Below, in pieces: positions 23,049-30,587 of a stretch of DNA of 64,000 nt (positions are counted from its first letter, which is position 1; every line of letters starts with the position of its first letter). The stretch is from Thermohalobaculum sp039033215 (GTDB taxonomy: Bacteria; Pseudomonadota; Alphaproteobacteria; Rhodobacterales; Rhodobacteraceae). The notes beneath the pieces were generated by a model. The model worked only from the letters and a program-made list of their open reading frames with translations. It ran no database searches and had not been told where the DNA came from. The DNA lies in assembly GCA_039033215.1 (NCBI GenBank), contig JBCCDA010000012.1, forward strand, positions 1 to 64,000. Direction: 5' to 3'. Made by a program: the position numbers and the translations under genes.

Positions 23049-24647
23049 TCATGCATATTCCTCGCGCAACTGCGTCTTGATGATCTTGCCGTTGGCATTC
23101 CGGGGCAGGGGGCTGTCGCGGAAGTGAATGACCTCGGGCACCTTGTAATCGCTGAGCCGCTCGGCGGCGAAGGCGCGGATGTCCTCGGCCAGCGTGTCGC
23201 CGGGCGCAGCACCTTTCGGGACGACGACCGCATGGACCCGCTCGCCCAGCACCGGGCACGGCCGCCCGATGATCGCGCTCTCCATGACGTTGGGATGGAA
23301 CGAGAGCTGGCTCTCGACCTCGATCGAATAGATCTTGAAGCCGCCGCGGTTCAGCATGTCCTTTATGCGATCATGGACCTTGATGAACCCGTCCTCGGTC
23401 ATCGAGCCGACGTCGCCGGACTTCCAGTAACCGCCGACGAAGTTCCGGGCGTTCGCCTCGGCGTTATCCCAGTACCCCGGGACCACGTTCGGCCCCTTCA
23501 TCCAGATCTCGCCCTGCTCGCCCGGAGGAACCTCGGTCCCATCGGCGTCGAAGATGCCCACCTCGGTGCAATGGAGGGCGATCCCGACGCAGTCGCGGTG
23601 CGAGGCCGCGAAACGGTGCGGGTTCATGGCGGTGGGGCTGGTCGCCTCGGTGGCGCCATAGCCGTTCATGAGGCCCACATGCGGCGCGCGCCTGGCCATC
23701 TGCTCGATTGTCGCCTCGGGCATTGGCGCGCCGCCGTAGCCGCCGATCTTCCAGGCACTGAGGTCATAGCCATCGAACTCTGGCTCGAGCAGGAAGAGGT
23801 TGTACATCGCGGGCACGATCAGCGTGTGGGTCACGCGCTCCCGCGCCATCAGCTCCAGACAGCCGGCTGCCTTGAACTGGCGCAGAAAGACGATGGTGGC
23901 ACCGCGGGCGAGCGCGGTGGAGATGTTGGCGATCAGCCCCGTGACATGGGACGCAGGGACCGCCAGAAGCGAGCGGTCGCCCGCCTTCATTTCCATCGAA
24001 TAGGCGAAGTGGAGCGACGAGTGCACGATGCTGAGATGGGTGAGCATCGCCCCCTTGGGTCGTCCCGTCGTGCCAGACGTGTACAGGATCGTCGCGCAGT
24101 CTTCCTCCGGCACGGCAACCGGGGGCAGGGGGTCGGCGAAAAACTCCTCGTAAGGGGTGGCCCCGTCCGCCGTCCCGTAAGCCACGGCCCTAAGCCGGAC
24201 GCTGGGGATCTCCGCGGGCGCCGGGATATGTGCCGCAAGCTCCGTGTCGAAGACGATGGCAGACGCGCCACACTGGGTCGCGGCATAGGTGATTTCAGGC
24301 GCGGGTTGGCGCGGGTTCATCGGCACGGCGATCAGCCCGGCGCACTGGCAGGCGAGCCAGGTCTCGACAAAGGCGAAGCGGTTGCCGAAGAGGATCGCGA
24401 CGCGGTCACCCTGGGTGAGCCCGGCCGCGATCAGCCCCCCGGCAAGCCGGCGGGCCCGATCGGCCAACGCGCCGTAGGACATTCGGCCTTCCTCGCCGGT
24501 CATCGCCTCCTGATCCGGGGCTGCGCGCACCGAGGCCGCGAACATCTCCCAGACCGACGCCGGGCGCTCGGCAAAGCACCAGACGACCCTGTCGCCGCAG
24601 TGCACCTCGCGGCGCAGCTGAAACGGCTGTTCGTCGCGCCAGTGCAT
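23049..24647 (-). CDS. Acyl-CoA synthetase (AMP-forming ligase)
   Basis: 532 residues; the ATG at 24647 shares a base with the stop of the tautomerase gene. ANL-family motifs in order: ILYTSGTTGRPKGAML near residue 188 (phosphate loop), NGYGATEATSPT near residue 325, EIWMKGPNVVPGYW near residue 390, SGDVGSMTEDGFIKVHDRIKDM near residue 417 (Asp that binds ribose, hinge) and the C-terminal catalytic Lys in NANGKIIK. It activates a carboxylic acid with ATP to the acyl-CoA. Similarity is to medium-chain or aryl acid ligases; the substrate cannot be read off. Confidence 0.9.
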   Translation of the reverse strand: MHWRDEQPFQLRREVHCGDRVVWCFAERPASVWEMFAASVRAAPDQEAMTGEEGRMSYGALADRARRLAGGLIAAGLTQGDRVAILFGNRFAFVETWLACQCAGLIAVPMNPRQPAPEITYAATQCGASAIVFDTELAAHIPAPAEIPSVRLRAVAYGTADGATPYEEFFADPLPPVAVPEEDCATILYTSGTTGRPKGAMLTHLSIVHSSLHFAYSMEMKAGDRSLLAVPASHVTGLIANISTALARGATIVFLRQFKAAGCLELMARERVTHTLIVPAMYNLFLLEPEFDGYDLSAWKIGGYGGAPMPEATIEQMARRAPHVGLMNGYGATEATSPTAMNPHRFAASHRDCVGIALHCTEVGIFDADGTEVPPGEQGEIWMKGPNVVPGYWDNAEANARNFVGGYWKSGDVGSMTEDGFIKVHDRIKDMLNRGGFKIYSIEVESQLSFHPNVMESAIIGRPCPVLGERVHAVVVPKGAAPGDTLAEDIRAFAAERLSDYKVPEVIHFRDSPLPRNANGKIIKTQLREEYA

Positions 24648-24832
24648 TACTTGTCGCTGTAGCGCACGCCACCGACGGACCAGTTGCGCTTGTCATGCTC
24701 CTCGATGATGACATGCGTCGCCTCTGGCGGCAGGCCAAACACATCGGACATCGCGGCAGTCAGCCGTTCGGCAAGCTCTTTCTTCTTCTCCTCGGGACGT
24801 CCCTCGAGGATGTCGACGCGGATCACGGGCAT
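24647..24832 (-). CDS. 4-oxalocrotonate tautomerase-like protein
   Basis: 61 residues starting MPVIRVDILEGRPEEKKKELAERL, so the Pro that becomes residue 1 after Met removal, the catalytic base of the tautomerase superfamily, is present. The start at 24832 has GGGAG about six bases upstream. THVIIEEHDKRNWSVGG completes the monomer pattern; an Arg in the usual active-site position is seen within RPEE. It interconverts enol and keto forms of 2-oxo acids. It is coupled to the acyl-CoA synthetase by a one-base overlap (TAATG). Confidence 0.85.
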   Translation of the reverse strand: MPVIRVDILEGRPEEKKKELAERLTAAMSDVFGLPPEATHVIIEEHDKRNWSVGGVRYSDK

Positions 24833-24935
24833 GTGCATCTCCCTTGACGGTGGTCACGTCTTGCGGCGACCGTTGGCCGAGAGGTATCGCAACCGAGCCG
24901 CGCGGCAAACGGCTCCCGGGTCCAAGGATGTGATG

Positions 24936-25811
24936 ATGTCGACATGGCAGGATCGGAAGACCTTCACCGAGGTCATGGGACAGCGCATGGCGCATGTCGA
25001 AATGGGCACAGGCGCGCCGGTGGTTCTGCTGCACGGCAACCCCACGTCCAGCTTTCTATGGCGGCATGTCATGGCGGCCATGGACGGTGCGGGGCGCCTG
25101 ATCGCGCCCGATCTGATCGGCATGGGCGACAGCGACAAGCTACCGGAGAGCGGGCCCGATCGCTACACACTGGCCGAGCACGCGCGCTATCTGGATGCCT
25201 GGTTCGATGCGGTGGTCCCGGACGGTCCGGTCACGCTGGTCCTGCATGATTGGGGCGGGCCGCTCGGATTTCGCTGGGCGCGGCTGAATACCGGTCGTGT
25301 CCGCGCGATCGCCTACATGGAGACCGTCCTCCGGCCCATGACGCTGGCTGAATGGCCCGAGGAGATACGGGGGCTCTTCGGTGCAATGCGCGGCGAGCCT
25401 GGCGAAGATATGATCCTGGAGAAGAACGTCTTCGTCGAGCGGATCCTCCCGGGCTCGATCCTGCGCACCCTGAGTGACGATGAGATGGCCGAGTACCGCC
25501 GCCCGTTTGCCGAGCCCGGCGAGGACCGGCGGCCAACACTGACGTGGCCGCGACAGATCCCGCTGGATGGCGAGCCGCCCGAGGCTGTCGGGATCGTCGC
25601 GGAGAACTGGGACTGGCTGCGCAACTGGGACGGCCCGAAGTTGCTGGTCGATGCCGATCCCGGCGCGATCATGAAGGGCAACGTCCTGACGGATGCTCGC
25701 GGACTGTCAAACCAGTCCGAAATCACGGTTGCCGGTAGTCATTTCATTCAGGAGGACTCGGGGGCGGAGATTGGGCGCGCGGTCGCCGAGATGATCCATG
25801 GGCTCGATTAA
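24936..25811 (+). CDS. Haloalkane dehalogenase-like alpha/beta hydrolase
   Basis: 291 residues from the ATG at 24936 (AGGA seven bases upstream; an adjacent ATG at 24933 is possible). HGNPTSSFLWR (33-43), APDLIGMGDSDK (57-68) and LVLHDWGGPLGF (101-112) are as in subfamily II haloalkane dehalogenases. The full set is present by eye: nucleophile D105, halide-binding N35 and W106, acid E129 in YMETVLRP and H269 in GSHFIQED, close to the DhaA numbering (D106, N41, W107, E130, H272). Predicted to hydrolyse alkyl halides to alcohols. The left-hand extension is the shadow of the tautomerase gene. Confidence 0.88.
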   Translation: MSTWQDRKTFTEVMGQRMAHVEMGTGAPVVLLHGNPTSSFLWRHVMAAMDGAGRLIAPDLIGMGDSDKLPESGPDRYTLAEHARYLDAWFDAVVPDGPVTLVLHDWGGPLGFRWARLNTGRVRAIAYMETVLRPMTLAEWPEEIRGLFGAMRGEPGEDMILEKNVFVERILPGSILRTLSDDEMAEYRRPFAEPGEDRRPTLTWPRQIPLDGEPPEAVGIVAENWDWLRNWDGPKLLVDADPGAIMKGNVLTDARGLSNQSEITVAGSHFIQEDSGAEIGRAVAEMIHGLD

Positions 25812-25927
25812 CGGAGCGTACGCTAGGTGGCAGTATGTTCAGGTTTAGCTAAACTTGATTGATGCATAATTAACATAATAAATATTCTGCGGAATCTTCT
25901 GCCACGTATCAAAGGCAGCGCCGTTGA
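25812..25927. other. AT-rich gap with palindrome
   Basis: About 70 bases (25835-25905) are distinctly AT-rich against GC-rich flanks. It contains the perfect palindrome GTTTAGCTAAAC (25843-25854), and GTGGCAG (25827-25833) is inverted as CTGCCAC (25899-25905). No gene is visible. It separates the catabolic region from the GFA gene and the housekeeping block. Confidence 0.5.
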
Positions 25928-26368
25928 TCATGACGACCCCTTTTCCAGATCGGTCGCTCCCCGCACAAACCCGTCTTTCGAGCCTCCGATTTCCAGCATC
26001 CACCAACTGGGCACGTTTTCTGCGGCTGTGTGCCAGTCGTTCGGGACGGGACTCTTTGCCAACGAACTTGGGTGAAGGCTCAAGATAACGACACAGGTCT
26101 CGCCTGGGTACCTTTCGTCCAGCACTTCGATCGGAGATCCGCAGGTTTTGCAGCGGCCGCGCTTGGCGTGCTTTGAGGACTGATAGTAATCCAGTCCCTT
26201 GTGCTTGCCGGTGAACTCGAGAGCTCCCTTGAAAGACACCCAGGAAACCGTTGGCGCCCCGGCCCAGCGTTGGCACATCGTGCAGCTGCAGGTATGCGGT
26301 GCGAAGGGTTCCGCCCTGATTCTGTACTGGGTGTCGCCGCACAAGCATCGCCCCTTGTACGTGCTCAT
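25928..26368 (-). CDS. GFA-family zinc protein (S-hydroxymethylglutathione-type / CENP-V)
   Basis: 146 residues from the ATG at 26368, which has GGGAG seven bases upstream. The Cys pattern C8-x-C10, C27-x-C29-xx-C32 and C73-xx-C76 is the double zinc-site signature of the GFA family. Members include a glutathione-dependent formaldehyde-activating protein, but most are of unknown function. It stands alone, between an AT-rich gap downstream and the small membrane protein unit upstream. Confidence 0.85.
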   Translation of the reverse strand: MSTYKGRCLCGDTQYRIRAEPFAPHTCSCTMCQRWAGAPTVSWVSFKGALEFTGKHKGLDYYQSSKHAKRGRCKTCGSPIEVLDERYPGETCVVILSLHPSSLAKSPVPNDWHTAAENVPSWWMLEIGGSKDGFVRGATDLEKGSS

Positions 26369-26433
26369 CCCGTTCTCCCATTGGCGTTGATCACTGCTGT
26401 TGATTGTTGCACGGAGCCCCCGGCATCTCTGCA

Positions 26434-26469
26434 AAAAAAATGGCCGCCGGCACGAAGCACGGCGGCCAA
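26434..26469 (-). terminator. Rho-independent terminator of the small membrane protein unit
   Basis: Read on the minus strand, TGGCCGCC (26469-26462) pairs with GGCGGCCA (26449-26442) around a twelve-base loop and is followed by eight T residues (26441-26434). A textbook intrinsic terminator, about 110 bases after the stop of the 42-residue gene at 26581. Confidence 0.85.
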
Positions 26470-26580
26470 GTGGCAATCCAGAGAGGGACAATCACGCAGG
26501 AGGTGGAAACAGGCTCCGAGACGACCGGTGAGCAGATACCAGTCTGTGCGTTTTCACCCTGGACTGCAGGCGAACAGAAT

Positions 26581-26709
26581 TCAGAAAAACGCTGGCAGCG
26601 TGAAGCCACCAAAGATGAGGAAAACCATCGCAACCACGCCAATGGCATCGGCAAGCGCCTCGCGCGGAGCTGCCGTCACGATCCGATGGGCTTTTTCAAT
26701 GGTGCGCAT
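26581..26709 (-). CDS. Very small single-TM protein (42 aa), unlisted
   Basis: 42 residues: MRTIEKAHRIVTAAP followed by an amphipathic start and a hydrophobic segment of about 18 residues (around 22-40) ending LPAFF. The ATG at 26709 has a strong GGAGGAAA site seven bases upstream, and a perfect intrinsic terminator lies 110 bases after the stop, so the gene has the layout of an independent transcript of about 270-300 nt. TTGACT (near 26755) is a candidate -35. I do not recognise a named family; small proteins of this kind occur in related genomes. Location: probably inner membrane. Confidence 0.6.
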   Translation of the reverse strand: MRTIEKAHRIVTAAPREALADAIGVVAMVFLIFGGFTLPAFF

Positions 26710-26804
26710 TAGGTTTCCTCCGTTGATGTTCTGTTAATGTTCATTAAAATCATTGACGAAGTCAAGATCAAAAAGAGAACATTAGTGAACAAATGGGGTT
26801 TTCC

Positions 26805-28901
26805 TCATCCCGCGCGCAGGAGGCGGACGGAGTCGTCGCGTTCCATAAGGTATAACAGGACCTTAAGCGCCTGCCCGCGTTCGGATGTCAGCTCCGGGTC
26901 TGATGCCAGAACCATCCTTGCGTCATCCCGGGCCAGCGCCATGAGGTCGGTGTCGCGCGCGATGTCAGCGATGCGAAATCTGGGGAGCCCAGATTGCGCG
27001 GTGCCGAGCGCATCGCCCGCGCCGCGAATTCTGAGGTCTTCCTCGGCGATACGGAAGCCATCTTCGGTTTCGCGCATGATCTGAAGGCGGGCCCTCGCGG
27101 TGTCTCCCAACGGCGATTGGTATAGGAGCAAACAATAGGAAGCCGCCCTGCCCCTGCCGACGCGACCCCGTAGCTGGTGAAGCTGGGCCAGCCCAAAGTG
27201 CTCGGCCTGTTCTATGACCATGATCGTGGCCTCAGGCACATCGACCCCGACTTCGATCACGGTCGTCGCCACCAGCACCTGAGCGCGGCCGGATTGGAAG
27301 TCCGCCATGGCGGCGTCCTTCTGATCGGGCGGCATCTGGCCATGCACAAGCCGCACACGCTCGGCGCCGAGTTCGCGCGCCAGATCGGCATAGCGCGCCT
27401 CGGCGGCAACCAGATCGCTGAGATCGGACTCTGCGACCAGAGGGCAGACCCAATAGGCCCGGTGGCCGTCCTTGCAGACCGCGCGCAGCCGTTCGATGAC
27501 CGCATCGAGACGCCCCATCGAGACGAGGGCCGTCTCGACCGGTCTGCGACCAGGCGGCTTTTCGTCCAGGACCGAGATGTCCAGATCGCCGTACCCGGCC
27601 AACGCCAGCGTGCGCGGGATCGGTGTCGCGGTCATCACAAGCACGTCTGCGCCAGCGGGTGCCTTGGCGGCTAGCTCCATGCGTTGGCGCACGCCGAAGC
27701 GGTGCTGCTCGTCCACGATGATCAGACGCAGATCATGGAAGTCCACGCCTTTCTGGAAGAGCGCATGTGTTCCGAGGACGATCTGCGCCCTGCCCTGCGC
27801 GATCGCTTCGAGCTTCTCGCGGCGCCCGGCGCCTGTATCGCGCCCGGTCAGCAGGGTCAGGTGAACGCCCACCGCCTGGGCGAGCTCGGACAATCCCGCC
27901 GAATGCTGCCGGGCCAGGATCTCGGTCGGGGCCATCATCGCGGCCTGCCCTCCCGCCTCAACCGCCTGGAGCATCGCGATCATCGCGACCAGCGTCTTGC
28001 CCGCGCCGACATCGCCCTGCAGGAGCCGCATCATCCGCGTCTCGGCGGCCATATCTCCCGAGATCTCGGCCATCGCTCGCGTCTGCGCCCCGGTCGGCCT
28101 GTGCCCAAAAGCCGCGAGGGCGTCGTCGCGCAGACGCCCATGCCCGGCGTTCACGCGGCCCTTGCCGCGGCGCATTCTGGCCCGGACAAGTTGCAGAGCC
28201 AGCTGGTGCGACAGCAGTTCGTCATAGGCAAGCCGCGCGCGGGCCGCGTTCCCTGGCGCAAGCGCCTCGCGCCCCTCCGGACGGTGGGCTGCCCGCACGG
28301 CATCGGGCCAATCGGTCCAGCCACGGTCGCCGGTAGCCGCACGTGCCAGCCAATTCGGCATGTCCGGTAGCCGGGACAGGACGCCGTCGACAGCCTTGGA
28401 TACCATCCGCTGCGACAGACCCTGGGTCAGCGGATAGATGGGCTCCCACGCCGGCAGCGTGTCCGCTTCGGTCTCGGACAGGACGTGATCTGGATGTGGC
28501 ATTTGCAGGCGACCGTCGAAGATATCGACCTTGCCTGAAACCACGCACGTCTCGCCTTCGGGGAACGTCCGTTCCAGCCAGTCGCGGCGGGGCCGGAAGT
28601 AGATCAGGTCGAAGAGCTGTCCTCCGCCCTCGACCTGGATGCGGTATGGCTGGGCCTGCGTGCGTCCAGGCCGATGCGCGCCAATGCGGACGAGAACGGT
28701 GGCAACTTCCCCTGGCGCGATCCCGTGGAGCGAGGTGCGCAGACGCCGATCCTCGACTCCCATGGGCAGCAGAAGTGCCAGATGCGCCGGGTAGGTCACA
28801 CCCAGTTTCTCGAAGAGCTGCGCGGTCTTCTCGCCGATACCCGGTAGTGCGGTCAGCGAGGTGAACAGCGGATAGAGGATTTCCGGGCGGCCGACGGTCA
28901 T
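26805..28901 (-). CDS. recG: ATP-dependent DNA helicase RecG
   Basis: 698 residues, close to the family norm. Domain order: wedge with OB fold (about 60-150), helicase motor with GDVGAGKT (about 295, Walker A; GDVGSGKT is usual), DEQHRFGVRQRM (DExH box, near 396), TATPIPRT (motif III, near 424), motif VI around QLRGRVGRG and a C-terminal TRG region. RecG remodels stalled forks and branches Holliday junctions. It is the last gene of the leftward housekeeping series, 60 bases after the CYTH-CHAD gene. Confidence 0.96.
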   Translation of the reverse strand: MTVGRPEILYPLFTSLTALPGIGEKTAQLFEKLGVTYPAHLALLLPMGVEDRRLRTSLHGIAPGEVATVLVRIGAHRPGRTQAQPYRIQVEGGGQLFDLIYFRPRRDWLERTFPEGETCVVSGKVDIFDGRLQMPHPDHVLSETEADTLPAWEPIYPLTQGLSQRMVSKAVDGVLSRLPDMPNWLARAATGDRGWTDWPDAVRAAHRPEGREALAPGNAARARLAYDELLSHQLALQLVRARMRRGKGRVNAGHGRLRDDALAAFGHRPTGAQTRAMAEISGDMAAETRMMRLLQGDVGAGKTLVAMIAMLQAVEAGGQAAMMAPTEILARQHSAGLSELAQAVGVHLTLLTGRDTGAGRREKLEAIAQGRAQIVLGTHALFQKGVDFHDLRLIIVDEQHRFGVRQRMELAAKAPAGADVLVMTATPIPRTLALAGYGDLDISVLDEKPPGRRPVETALVSMGRLDAVIERLRAVCKDGHRAYWVCPLVAESDLSDLVAAEARYADLARELGAERVRLVHGQMPPDQKDAAMADFQSGRAQVLVATTVIEVGVDVPEATIMVIEQAEHFGLAQLHQLRGRVGRGRAASYCLLLYQSPLGDTARARLQIMRETEDGFRIAEEDLRIRGAGDALGTAQSGLPRFRIADIARDTDLMALARDDARMVLASDPELTSERGQALKVLLYLMERDDSVRLLRAG

Positions 28902-28961
28902 GATCTTCTCTAGATCACGATTCTAGCCTGCACCGCCAGCCGCGAGATCACTGAGCATCGC

Positions 28962-30506
28962 TTACCGCCAGAACCGGCGCATCTTTGCAAGCTTGTCCCA
29001 GCCGGTTGACGCCTCGGGCCAAAGCCGTTCGGCCTCGGCTTCCAGACGGCCCAGAAGACGCCCGGCGGCGCGGCTGGCTGCTCCGTCCCCGACGCCGGGT
29101 GCGTCGGGTGCTGTTAGCACCGCTTCGGCCATCGCAGCATCGTTCAATGCGCCAAAATAGGTCTGCAAATCCTTGATCTGACGAAGAAAACCGCCAAGTG
29201 CGACGGGATCGTAGAGCCCGCGAAACGCCTCGATCATGTAGCGCAGCTTCTTGAGCTCCTTGCGCATCTCATGGCGCGCCTCGATTGACAGGGTCTGCAT
29301 CTGGCGCCCATACGCGGCAACTCGCTTCCAACGCTTGTCCAGAACCGATCGCGCGAACGCACCTGTCGGTTGGGCCAGGCGACTGGTCTGGCTGTGATCA
29401 TGTTGGTCGAGCCAACCGCGCCCCGCGAGAAATGCTGCAAATGCCAGGCCCCAGCGCGTCACCTCCGGCCCGGCCATATGGGCACGGACATGGTCCCGCA
29501 CGGCATTGCGCCGATTCTCAAGCGCGGTGAGGAGCGGACGAAAACCCGTCTCGCCGGGGTTCTCCTCGGCGATCGGGCGGATCATCTCCTCGATCAGGAC
29601 GTCGAGATCCCGCATGGCACCGACCTCCGCGCCTAGCGTGCGCGCTATGTCGTTCCACGGCGCGACGGCACCGGACCCGAAGACCGGGCGGAGGGCCGTC
29701 AGGGCGCTGCGAAGCCGGCGGAGCGACACCCGCACCTGATGTGGGCCGGCCGTGTCAGGGCTCTCGATCAGTAGAGCGACGTTCGGCATATAGTGCGCAA
29801 GCCCTTCGGACAGGATCGCGATCGCCGATGCTTCGATCGTATCGCCGGGATCAACCGCGACAGGACGCGCCTTGCGCAGCGGCGGCGGGTGGATGCCGCC
29901 GTTGAGCAGTGCAAGCGCTCGCTCAGACTTGGAGACAGAGGAGAAACGGACCGGCCCCCGGTCGATCAACTCCGAGGCAAGAGCGTAGAGCCCTGCCTGC
30001 GCGCCGTCCTGAAGCTCGATCTCCGCCTCGATCAGTGGAGCGGTGTTCCCACCGCCGATGACTTCGCCGACGTCGATGGCCAGTTCGGCTGAGCCGCCAC
30101 CCGGCAGAGCGAGGTTGCGGCGCGTGCGGCGAAAGCGCGTCTCGACCACGGGGACCAGCCCCTCACGAGCCGCGCCGATCACGCGCTCGCGCAGGTCATC
30201 GTCGGTGATACGCTCGGGGTGGATTTTGCCGCCGGGCACCTTGCACTCATCCTCCAGCGGCATGGAGAGCCCTTGCAGCATGGGCCCGTTCGATCGTTTC
30301 ACCGTCTGGATCCAGTGCCGACCAGCTTTGCGTACGCGCAGCGCAATACCACTCGCACGCAATTGTTGGTCGTCGGTGTCATAGTAGACCGAGTGCAGGA
30401 CCTCGCTGCGAGCCCGCCCCATGCCTCGAGCCTTCAGAGCCGGCGCGGCGCGCAGGCGCTTTTCCTGCGCTTCGTCCAGCTCGAGTTTCAGCTCGATCTC
30501 TCTCAT
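28962..30506 (-). CDS. CYTH-CHAD domain protein
   Basis: 514 residues. The N-terminus MREIELKLEL is the ExExK-type signature of CYTH triphosphate tunnel enzymes, with charged pairs through about residue 200 (SVYYDTDDQQL, GIALRVRK and VETRFRRTRRNL). The C-terminal half (about 230-510) is a CHAD domain, with HQVRVSLRRLRSAL and later Arg/His-rich helices that bind polyphosphate. Such fusions hydrolyse inorganic triphosphate or act at polyphosphate granules. The gene lies between ligA and recG; a 21-nt hairpin sits in the 81-base gap before its start. Confidence 0.9.
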   Translation of the reverse strand: MREIELKLELDEAQEKRLRAAPALKARGMGRARSEVLHSVYYDTDDQQLRASGIALRVRKAGRHWIQTVKRSNGPMLQGLSMPLEDECKVPGGKIHPERITDDDLRERVIGAAREGLVPVVETRFRRTRRNLALPGGGSAELAIDVGEVIGGGNTAPLIEAEIELQDGAQAGLYALASELIDRGPVRFSSVSKSERALALLNGGIHPPPLRKARPVAVDPGDTIEASAIAILSEGLAHYMPNVALLIESPDTAGPHQVRVSLRRLRSALTALRPVFGSGAVAPWNDIARTLGAEVGAMRDLDVLIEEMIRPIAEENPGETGFRPLLTALENRRNAVRDHVRAHMAGPEVTRWGLAFAAFLAGRGWLDQHDHSQTSRLAQPTGAFARSVLDKRWKRVAAYGRQMQTLSIEARHEMRKELKKLRYMIEAFRGLYDPVALGGFLRQIKDLQTYFGALNDAAMAEAVLTAPDAPGVGDGAASRAAGRLLGRLEAEAERLWPEASTGWDKLAKMRRFWR

Positions 30507-30549
30507 ACGACGGATTTATGAACGTCGTATGCCACGGCGCAAGGACAAT

Positions 30550-30570
30550 CGACAAATTTTCGATTTGTCG
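30550..30570. promoter_or_regulatory. Palindrome between ligA and the CYTH-CHAD gene
   Basis: CGACAAAT (30550-30557), loop TTTCG, ATTTGTCG (30563-30570): a perfect 8-bp inverted repeat. A second inverted pair (ACGAC / CGTCGT around 30508-30529) lies closer to the CYTH-CHAD start. No T-run follows on the minus strand, so an operator is as likely as a terminator. Confidence 0.35.
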
Positions 30571-30587
30571 AAAGGCAGTGCAACCTC

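Noticed and set aside
23016..24662. Plus-strand ORF of 548 codons opposite the acyl-CoA synthetase
   Set aside because: Antisense to a gene with complete ANL motifs; no motif of its own.
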